Assembly (NCBI GenBank): GCA_900766775.1
Contig: CAAFXN010000241.1
Span: 1-19,882, forward strand
Direction of reading: 5' to 3'
DNA: 19,882 nt
Source of the DNA: Bacteroidales bacterium
Lineage (GTDB): Bacteria; Bacteroidota; Bacteroidia; Bacteroidales; Paludibacteraceae
Shown: piece by piece, positions 14,132 to 19,882 of the stretch
Numbering within the stretch: position 1 is the stretch's first letter
Layout: every line of letters starts with the position of its first letter
Translations under genes and position numbers: made by a program
The notes under the pieces: generated by a model
Database searches by the model: none
Told to the model about the DNA's origin: nothing
Seen by the model: the letters and a program-made list of their open reading frames with translations, nothing else

Positions 14132-14194
14132 GTCCCCGCCCCCTAACCCCCTCCCCGTCCCGACAGGTCGGGATAAACGAAGCGGGGCGGGGGA
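14132..14194. repeat. Intergenic copy of the GC-rich palindromic repeat
   Basis: It starts TCCCCGCCCCCTAACCCC and ends GAAGCGGGGCGGGGGAG, so the ends can pair (CCCCGCCCC with GGGGCGGGG). A nested perfect palindrome, TCCCGACAGGTCGGGA (14158-14173), is missing from the copy inside the TonB receptor gene. It lies between the OmpH-like and Wzi-like genes and could act as a structured RNA element there. Confidence 0.8.
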
Positions 14195-14220
14195 GTTGAT
14201 GGAGACCGCACCTCCTTTAT

Positions 14221-14826
14221 TTATTTCTTCTTGGGGGTGTAGCGGGCATTGAGCGCTTCGATGACTTCTGCGGTAATGTCGTAGGAATCAGCGGCTTGGA
14301 GGATGTTATCCTTGCCCGTGTTGGCGAAAATCATGTGGTAGCGACCATCGGCGTTGAACTCGAGCAGGAAACTATTGAGCGTATCCGCCAACTGCATATT
14401 GAGTTGCTGGTTCTCAAGCATGATTTCGTTGGTGAGTTTGGCTTCCAGTTCTTGGAGGTCTTGCTGCTTCTTGAGGAGTTCGTTCTGTTTCTGCTCGGCA
14501 CGTTCGCGGCTCATGAAGGCACCGTTTTCCAATTTGCGTTGGAAATCCGCCATCTCGCTCTGGAGAGTGCGTGCCTTGGAGTTGAGTTTGAGACGTGCGT
14601 CCTCTTGCTTGGTCATCAAACGGTCGCTTGCTTCGATGGCGAAGGTGTAGTAGGTCAAGACGGAGTCCAGATTGAGGTATGCCACAGGCATGTTCCCTTC
14701 TGCTACGGGAGCCGCCTCTTCGGCGCCCTGCTGCCCACAAGAGGGCTTCACCGTAAAGAAAATGACAAACAGCGCAACCACAGCGGCTGCAAGAATTGCG
14801 TCAATGGTAATTTGAATCTTGTTCAT
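14221..14826 (-). CDS. OmpH/Skp-family periplasmic chaperone-like protein
   Basis: Protein of 201 aa with an N-terminal hydrophobic segment (about 8-26) that lacks a clear cleavage site, so it may remain membrane-anchored. The rest fits OmpH/Skp: VAYLNLDSVLTYY, a long charged coiled coil (about 65-150; LQSEMADFQRKLENGAFMSRE is characteristic), and a C-terminal part with the typical late strand YHMIFANTGKDNILQAAD. Skp proteins hold unfolded outer-membrane proteins in the periplasm. Placement next to a barrel protein fits but does not prove a specific client. It lies 27 nt after the small membrane protein gene and is probably co-transcribed with it from the promoter at 15104-15135. Confidence 0.9.
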   Translation of the reverse strand: MNKIQITIDAILAAAVVALFVIFFTVKPSCGQQGAEEAAPVAEGNMPVAYLNLDSVLTYYTFAIEASDRLMTKQEDARLKLNSKARTLQSEMADFQRKLENGAFMSRERAEQKQNELLKKQQDLQELEAKLTNEIMLENQQLNMQLADTLNSFLLEFNADGRYHMIFANTGKDNILQAADSYDITAEVIEALNARYTPKKK

Positions 14827-14853
14827 GATGATATTGTTTGTTAATGATTTAAC

Positions 14854-15060
14854 TTATAGTTGCTTAGGGTCTAAGCGCGTTGGGGCTTTCCGACGGGCTT
14901 CGCGGTCTTGGGAGGTGGCGCAATGGATACCCCGCTCACGCATGGTCTTGCTCTGGGAGATATGCTGGCTGGAAAAACGCCCGTTGCGCTTCAAGATAAC
15001 CCGCACCGACAAGAGGATGAAGGCGGCGGCAAGCAGGAGTATGACAATCAGCAGTTTCAT
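14854..15060 (-). CDS. Small conserved membrane protein (68 aa)
   Basis: A single N-terminal membrane helix (MKLLIVILLLAAAFILLSVRVIL) is followed by a basic cytoplasmic tail: GRFSSQHISQSKTMRERG, then IHCATSQDREAR. I recall similar tails in small Bacteroidota proteins of unknown function, but I cannot name a family. I start at the ATG at 15058-15060 since the 12 residues of the longer reading frame add only polar sequence before the helix. It is the first gene after a consensus promoter and 27 nt ahead of the OmpH-like gene. Confidence 0.65.
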   Translation of the reverse strand: MKLLIVILLLAAAFILLSVRVILKRNGRFSSQHISQSKTMRERGIHCATSQDREARRKAPTRLDPKQL

Positions 15061-15103
15061 ATCGTTTCGAGTTGTTTGGTGCGCGATAGTACGCAATAGG
15101 GCG

Positions 15104-15135
15104 CAAAGGTACGCTTTTTTTCTGAAATAAACAAA
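15104..15135 (-). promoter_or_regulatory. Promoter of the small membrane protein / OmpH genes
   Basis: On the minus strand, TTTG (15132-15135), a 20-nt spacer with an A-tract and TACCTTTG (15104-15111). An exact consensus match. Confidence 0.75.
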
Positions 15136-15203
15136 GAAAGGGGAGAGATTTTTTGCTTTTTCAATGAAAAAAGAAGATTTTTTGCCCTACGTACAGCCTA
15201 TTA

Positions 15204-15235
15204 TTTGCATATACAAAAAAAAAATGGTATCTTTG
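15204..15235 (+). promoter_or_regulatory. Promoter of the bactofilin operon
   Basis: TTTG (15204-15207), a 20-nt spacer containing a run of A, and TATCTTTG (15228-15235). The bactofilin start codon is 38 nt downstream. Between this and the divergent promoter lies a 10-nt direct repeat GATTTTTTGC (15147-15156, 15176-15185). Confidence 0.75.
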
Positions 15236-15272
15236 CACGCTGAAAATATGTACATTTCAAAAGTTATACCTT

Positions 15273-15632
15273 ATGGCAACACAACAACAGACAGGAACTT
15301 TATACAACGCCTTGACGGCAGGTAGCAAAATCATCGGCACCATCATCGCCGATTCGGATATCCGCATAGACGGCACGATAGAGGGCGATTTGCAATGCTC
15401 GGGCAAGGTGGTGATAGGCGAGAAAGGCAAACTGAAAGGCACTATCGACTGCCAAAACGCAGAGATAATGGGAGCGATGGAAGGCAAGATAGCCGTTCAC
15501 CACACGTTGGCGCTGCGCGCTACGGGCAAGATTCAAGGCGAAGTGAAGACGCAGACGCTGATTGTGGAGCCAAACGCCGTCTTCAACGGGTCTTGCTCTA
15601 TGTCGCCGGAGCCGAAAGTAGCGGGAAAGTAA
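15273..15632 (+). CDS. Bactofilin (polymer-forming cytoskeletal protein)
   Basis: Short bactofilin of 119 aa (DUF583 family). The core is a run of about six-residue beta-helix steps: SDIRIDGTIEGDLQC, GKVVIGEKGKLKGTI, CQNAEIMGAMEGKI and LALRATGKIQGEV. Short disordered ends flank it, with a Ser/Pro/Lys tail. Bactofilins polymerise into non-polar filaments without nucleotide, often at the membrane, and localise cell-wall or envelope enzymes. No M23 peptidase neighbour, the common bactofilin partner, is present here. First gene of a probable operon with DUF1015 and PorE. Confidence 0.92.
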   Translation: MATQQQTGTLYNALTAGSKIIGTIIADSDIRIDGTIEGDLQCSGKVVIGEKGKLKGTIDCQNAEIMGAMEGKIAVHHTLALRATGKIQGEVKTQTLIVEPNAVFNGSCSMSPEPKVAGK

Positions 15633-15654
15633 CACCTTTAATCTATATATTACC

Positions 15655-16899
15655 ATGATTATCAAACCATTTTGTGGCATTCGTCCACCCAAACAGTTAG
15701 TAGAGCAAGTGAGCAGTCGTCCTTACGACGTGCTGAACTCGGAGGAGGCGCGCCGTGAGGCGGCAGGCAACGAGAAATCGCTGTATCATATCATCAAGCC
15801 GGAGATAAACTTCGAGGATGGTACGGACGAGCACGACCCGAAAGTGTACCAGAGTGCGCGCGAACATTTCGACCTCTTTCAGAAAGAGGGTTGGTTAGTG
15901 CAAGACGAGCAGGAGAAATACTATGTGTATGCCCAGACGATGGACGGCAGGACGCAGTACGGATTGGTGGTTGCCGCGTGGGTGGATGATTATATGGAAG
16001 GGCGAATCAAGAAGCACGAACTGACCCGCCGCGACAAAGAGGAAGACCGCATGAAACATGTGCGAGTGAACAACGCGAACATGGAGCCGGTGTTCTTCGC
16101 TTACCCCCACCGCGACGACTTGGACGCTATCATTGCACAGATTACCGCCGGCGAGCCGGAGTACGACTTTGTGGCGCCGCCGGAGGGCTTCCGCCACACG
16201 TTCTGGCTGATAAACGACCCCGTTACCATCTGCCATATCACGCAGATATTCAAAGAGATACCCGCCATGTACATCGCCGACGGGCACCATCGCTCCGCCG
16301 CCGCTGCGCTGGTAGGCAATGAGAAGAAACTGCAAAATCCGAACCATACCGGCAAAGAGGAGTATAACTATTTCCTCGCCGTATGCTTCCCCGATAACCA
16401 ACTGAATATCATTGACTACAACCGCGTGGTACGCGACCTGAACGGGCTGACGGACGAGGCATTCTTGCAGGCGCTGGAAGCAGATTTCGTGGTGGAGAAG
16501 AAAGGGGCTGACATTTACAAGCCGCAGGCTTTGCATAACTTCTCGCTCTACCTCGGCGGCAAATGGTACAGCCTGACGGCCAAGGAAGGACGCTATGATG
16601 ATAACGACCCCATTGGTGTGCTGGACGTTACGATTTCGAGCAATCTGATATTGGATAAGATACTTGGTATCAAGGACTTGCGCTCGGACAAACGTATCGA
16701 CTTCGTGGGCGGAATCCGCGGCTTGGGCGAACTGAAACGCCGCGTGGATTCGGGAGAAATGAAAGTGGCACTGGCACTCTACCCCGTTACCATGCAGCAG
16801 ATTATTGACATCGCCGACTCGGGGAACATCATGCCGCCGAAGACGACTTGGTTTGAGCCGAAACTGCGCAGCGGGCTGGTGATTCACTCGCTGGAATAA
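15655..16899 (+). CDS. DUF1015 family protein (414 aa)
   Basis: Cytoplasmic protein belonging to DUF1015. Diagnostic parts are the N-terminus IKPFCGIRPPKQL, RPYDVLNSEEARRE, the segment KHELTRRDKEEDRMKHV, and the conserved IADGHHRSAAA motif (about 207-216), with His211, His212 and Arg213 as likely active-site residues. The family is related to ParB/sulfiredoxin-fold proteins, and an archaeal relative with that fold is a free-serine kinase; in Bacteroidota these genes are often near serine synthesis genes. A role in serine metabolism is thus only a guess here, where the neighbours are bactofilin (22 nt upstream) and PorE. Confidence 0.88.
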   Translation: MIIKPFCGIRPPKQLVEQVSSRPYDVLNSEEARREAAGNEKSLYHIIKPEINFEDGTDEHDPKVYQSAREHFDLFQKEGWLVQDEQEKYYVYAQTMDGRTQYGLVVAAWVDDYMEGRIKKHELTRRDKEEDRMKHVRVNNANMEPVFFAYPHRDDLDAIIAQITAGEPEYDFVAPPEGFRHTFWLINDPVTICHITQIFKEIPAMYIADGHHRSAAAALVGNEKKLQNPNHTGKEEYNYFLAVCFPDNQLNIIDYNRVVRDLNGLTDEAFLQALEADFVVEKKGADIYKPQALHNFSLYLGGKWYSLTAKEGRYDDNDPIGVLDVTISSNLILDKILGIKDLRSDKRIDFVGGIRGLGELKRRVDSGEMKVALALYPVTMQQIIDIADSGNIMPPKTTWFEPKLRSGLVIHSLE

Positions 16900-16927
16900 T
16901 TGATTGAATTATAATTGTTTATTGCCA

Positions 16928-19006
16928 TTGAACAGTAGAACTTCTTACATATACGTATGCTTGATGATAGTCCTCTCGGTGGGGCTATCATCTTGCAGTA
17001 TTAAGCAACGCGTGAAGAAAGCCGACCGCATGTACGCCATTGGCGAATACTACGATGCAGCCGACTTGTATAAACAGTGTTACAGCCGTATCTCGCCGCA
17101 GAAAGAGCGTGCGATGAAGGCACATGTGGCATTCAACCAAGGCGAGTGTTATCGTATCTTGAACAACAACAAAGCGGTGAACGCCTACAGGAACGCCATT
17201 CGCAACAAGTATCAGGACTCGATAGTATATCTGCGTTACGCGCAAGTGCTGCAATACCAAGGCAAGTACAAGGAAGCCGACCAGCAATACCTGCTCTACC
17301 TGCAATCCTACCCCACTGATTATCAGGCGCAGGCAGGGCATTATGCTTGTCAGCAGATTGCGGAATGGAAGAAGCAGACCTCGCGCTACAAAGTGTCGCT
17401 ATCCAAGGACTTCAACGCCAAGCGGAGCAGCAATTTTGCGCCACAGTTTATCGGAGAAGACGCGGACGCACTGATGTTCACCAGCAACCGACAGGCATCG
17501 GGCTCTTCGGGCAACAAGAAGAAAAGCCTGAAGCGCCCGAGCCCCGTAACGGGAGCGCAGTTGTTCAGCCTCTATTCGGCGCGCAAGAATGCTGCGGGCG
17601 AATGGGAGGACATTGCGTTGGCGGAAGGGCTCTACGGCGATGAGCAGGAAGAGCAGGAGAACGACTCCACAAGCGGAGTAGGCGGCGCCAAAACCACAGC
17701 GGAATTGGGCGTTTGCTGCTTCTCCGCCGACGGACGCACGATGTATTTCACCTACTCGAAGCCCGTCAACGGGCAAGACCTCGGGGCGAAAATCTATCGC
17801 TCTTCCCGCGCCAGCGGCGAATGGGGGGAGGCACAAGAGGTGAAACTCTTTGCGGACAGCAGTATCACCGTGGGACACCCCTCGCTCTCCGCTTCGGGCG
17901 ACACGCTCTATTTCGTGTCGGATGCGCCCGGGGGCTTCGGCGGGAAAGACCTCTACATGGCGGAACTGGACGGCGAAGAATGGGTGAACGTGCAGAATAT
18001 GGGCGCACAAATCAACTCGGCAGGCGATGAGATGTACCCTTGTATTCACCCCAACGGGACACTCTATTTCGCCTCCAACGGGCACCCGGGCTATGGCGGG
18101 CTGGACATCTTCATGGCACAGCGCGACACCACAGTGCATGACTCCACCGCATGGCTTATCTACAATATGGGTGCGCCTTTCAACTCCAACAACGATGATT
18201 TCGGGATTACCTTTGCGGGCAACACGCAAAACGGCTTCTTCTCCTCCAATCGAGGACAGAAGAAGGGATTTGACCAGATATACGAGTTTGTCCTGCCGGA
18301 GATGGTGTTCCTCGTGGAAGGCAAGTTGACGGACAACCAAGGCGAGCCTGTCTCCAACGCCACTATTCGCCTTGTAGGCGATGACGGCACCAACACCAAG
18401 GTACAAGCGCGGCGGGATGGCACCTATAAGATAAAGGTGAACAAAGACGCGCGGTATGTCATGTTGGCGACCGCCCGCGGATACCTCAACGCCCGCGAGG
18501 GATTCAACACGCTGAACCTTACCGACAGCAAGACCTATCAACAGGATTTCACACTGTCGCCTGTCAGCAAGCCCGTTACGATGGATAACATCTTCTACGA
18601 ATTCGGTAAATGGGACTTGACTCCCGCCTCGGAAGAGGGGCTGCAATCGCTCGTCAAACTGCTGAACGACAACCCGAATATCACTATCGAACTGTCGGCG
18701 CACACCGATATGAAAGGCGACTCTGTCTTCAATGTGCGGCTGTCGGAGAAACGTGCCGAAGCGGTGTGCAACTACCTGATAAGCAAAGGGATAGAGCGCG
18801 AGCGACTGACACCCGTAGGCTACGGCAAGCAGAAACCCGTTACTGCCGACAAAGCACTGCACACGAAGTATCCGTTTATCCCGCAGGAGCAGGTGCTGGA
18901 CGAAGCGTTTATCTTCAGTCTGCCCACCGAGCAGCAGGAGATTTGCAACCAAATCAACCGCCGCACAGAGTTCAAAGTGCTGAGGACTACGTATAAGTTG
19001 TATTAG
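16928..19006 (+). CDS. porE: PorE-like T9SS lipoprotein (TPR, beta-propeller, CRD, OmpA)
   Basis: Outer-membrane lipoprotein with the PorE domain order of the type IX secretion system. It has a lipobox LSSC (Cys23); a TPR region (about 30-155: YAIGEYYDAADLYKQCY); a PD40/WD40-type propeller (about 165-455) with repeated FVSDAPGGFGGKDLYMA-like blades; a carboxypeptidase-like regulatory domain (about 459-545); and an OmpA C-terminal domain (about 552-692) with AHTDMKGDS and NVRLSEKRAEAV, keeping the Asp and Arg that bind peptidoglycan. PorE is thought to tie the PorKLMN complex to peptidoglycan. The start is uncertain: no ATG gives a normal signal. TTG at 16928 gives 22 residues before the Cys, while ATG 16964 gives only 10; TTG 16904 is longer still. 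No other T9SS gene is in the window. Confidence 0.85.
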   Translation: MNSRTSYIYVCLMIVLSVGLSSCSIKQRVKKADRMYAIGEYYDAADLYKQCYSRISPQKERAMKAHVAFNQGECYRILNNNKAVNAYRNAIRNKYQDSIVYLRYAQVLQYQGKYKEADQQYLLYLQSYPTDYQAQAGHYACQQIAEWKKQTSRYKVSLSKDFNAKRSSNFAPQFIGEDADALMFTSNRQASGSSGNKKKSLKRPSPVTGAQLFSLYSARKNAAGEWEDIALAEGLYGDEQEEQENDSTSGVGGAKTTAELGVCCFSADGRTMYFTYSKPVNGQDLGAKIYRSSRASGEWGEAQEVKLFADSSITVGHPSLSASGDTLYFVSDAPGGFGGKDLYMAELDGEEWVNVQNMGAQINSAGDEMYPCIHPNGTLYFASNGHPGYGGLDIFMAQRDTTVHDSTAWLIYNMGAPFNSNNDDFGITFAGNTQNGFFSSNRGQKKGFDQIYEFVLPEMVFLVEGKLTDNQGEPVSNATIRLVGDDGTNTKVQARRDGTYKIKVNKDARYVMLATARGYLNAREGFNTLNLTDSKTYQQDFTLSPVSKPVTMDNIFYEFGKWDLTPASEEGLQSLVKLLNDNPNITIELSAHTDMKGDSVFNVRLSEKRAEAVCNYLISKGIERERLTPVGYGKQKPVTADKALHTKYPFIPQEQVLDEAFIFSLPTEQQEICNQINRRTEFKVLRTTYKLY

Positions 19007-19021
19007 AAGTGGAAAGTTGAG

Positions 19022-19059
19022 GGTTGTCAAATAGTCAAATAGTTAAATAGTCAAATAAG
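19022..19059. repeat. 8-nt tandem repeat in front of thyA
   Basis: TCAAATAG units (TCAAATAG, TCAAATAG, TTAAATAG, TCAAATA) end 3 nt before the thyA start codon. This is the same style of AT-rich word repeat as before the peptidase gene. Confidence 0.75.
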
Positions 19060-19061
19060 AT

Positions 19062-19856
19062 ATGCGTCAGTATTTAGATTTATGTGAGCGGGTGCTTCGG
19101 GAAGGAGTGCGCAAAGAAGACAGGACGGGAACGGGCACGATGTCGGTGTTCGGACACCAGATGCGCTTCAACTTGGAAGACGGATTCCCGCTCCTCACCA
19201 CCAAGAAACTGCACTTGAAGTCCATCATCTACGAACTGCTGTGGTTCCTACAAGGCAACACGAATGTGCATTACCTGCAAGAGCATGGTGTGCGTATCTG
19301 GAACGAATGGGCAGACGAGAACGGCGAGTTAGGACCCGTCTATGGACACCAGTGGCGCTCGTGGCCAGACTACAAAGGCGGCACCATCGACCAAATCAAG
19401 CAGGTGGTTGAGCAGATAAAGCATAACCCCGACTCGCGACGCATGATAGTCAGCGCGTGGAACGTAGCGGAGGTGAACGACATGGCGCTCCCCCCTTGCC
19501 ACACACTGTTCCAGTTCTACGTAGCCAACGGCAGGCTGTCGCTCCAACTCTACCAACGTTCGGCGGATATCTTCCTTGGTGTGCCTTTTAATATCGCTTC
19601 GTATGCCTTGCTGCTGCAGATGATGGCGCAGGTAACGGGACTAAAAGCCGGCGACTTCGTCCACACCTTGGGCGATGCACATATCTACCTCAACCACCTC
19701 GACCAAGTGCACCTGCAACTCACCCGCGAGCCGCGTCCGCTACCGCAGATGGTGCTCAACCCCGAGGTGAAGGACATCTTCTCTTTCCAATACGAGGATT
19801 TCCAACTGCAAAACTACGACCCCCATCCGCACATCGCTGGCGTGGTGGCGGTGTGA
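19062..19856 (+). CDS. thyA: Thymidylate synthase
   Basis: Converts dUMP to dTMP with 5,10-methylenetetrahydrofolate as methyl donor and reductant, in the cytoplasm. At 264 aa it is full length, equal to the E. coli enzyme. The nucleophile Cys146 is in ALPPCHTLFQFYV. Other invariant parts are RTGTGTMSVFG, FPLLTTKK, WNEWADENGELGPVYGHQWR, DSRRMIVSAWN, QRSADIFLGVPFNIASYA and HTLGDAHIYLNH. It follows PorE by 55 nt and may be read from the same operon or from an unseen promoter in that gap. A folate reductase gene often follows thyA in related genomes; the window ends before it could be seen. Confidence 0.98.
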   Translation: MRQYLDLCERVLREGVRKEDRTGTGTMSVFGHQMRFNLEDGFPLLTTKKLHLKSIIYELLWFLQGNTNVHYLQEHGVRIWNEWADENGELGPVYGHQWRSWPDYKGGTIDQIKQVVEQIKHNPDSRRMIVSAWNVAEVNDMALPPCHTLFQFYVANGRLSLQLYQRSADIFLGVPFNIASYALLLQMMAQVTGLKAGDFVHTLGDAHIYLNHLDQVHLQLTREPRPLPQMVLNPEVKDIFSFQYEDFQLQNYDPHPHIAGVVAV

Positions 19857-19882
19857 GGATAATTAAGAATTTTGAATTAAGA
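19857..19882. other. AT-rich tail after thyA, cut by the window edge
   Basis: The last bases contain TTAAGAATTTTGAATTAAGA, the same kind of AT-rich word sequence as before the permease gene (5702-5724). Too short to interpret further. Confidence 0.3.

Noticed and set aside
17399..19030. Long minus-strand open frame opposite porE
   Set aside because: No domain is recognisable, and the plus strand encodes TPR, propeller, CRD and OmpA domains in order.

Overview
This window looks like a chromosomal piece of a Bacteroidota (order Bacteroidales) genome. The signs are the TAnnTTTG -7 / TTTG -33 promoters with 20-nt spacers, the near absence of Shine-Dalgarno sequences, a TonB-dependent receptor with an N-terminal carboxypeptidase-like domain, a Wzi-family outer-membrane protein, and a PorE-type lipoprotein of the type IX secretion system (T9SS). 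Coding DNA is GC-rich while the gaps are AT-rich. I see no tRNA, rRNA, CRISPR array or intact insertion sequence.

Layout. (1) 56-2312, minus strand: an operon of a Spy/CpxP-like periplasmic protein, an ECF sigma factor carrying its own C-terminal membrane segment, and an alpha/beta-hydrolase lipoprotein. A small lipoprotein with its own promoter follows. (2) 2393-5490, minus strand: panB and a large HEFGH metallopeptidase lipoprotein ending in a clear terminator. (3) 5535-6771: a 71-bp palindrome carrying two mirror-image promoters, facing panB on one side and an orphan FecCD permease on the other. (4) 6791-7210, minus strand: a small GNAT protein and a remnant of an outer-membrane barrel gene. 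(5) 7290-12175, plus strand: a TonB-dependent receptor and a secreted beta-helix lipoprotein behind an array of TTAACA boxes spaced 11 bp apart, which resembles a Pho box. (6) 12215-15135, minus strand: a Wzi-like barrel, an OmpH/Skp-like protein and a small membrane protein. (7) 15204-19882, plus strand: bactofilin, a DUF1015 protein, PorE and thymidylate synthase, probably one transcription unit.

Most genes concern the cell envelope: lipoproteins, outer-membrane barrels, a periplasmic chaperone, a cytoskeletal polymer and a secretion component. They are mixed with housekeeping metabolism (pantothenate, dTMP).

The most unusual feature is the repeat content. Palindromic or low-complexity elements of intergenic type appear inside two genes without breaking the frame: once in the metallopeptidase and twice in the TonB receptor. 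One of these has a longer second copy between genes at 14132-14194. Tandem repeats of 8 or 11 nt sit directly before several start codons. The other points worth following are the membrane-anchored sigma factor coupled to a Spy-like sensor, and the Pho-box-like array before the receptor/beta-helix pair.
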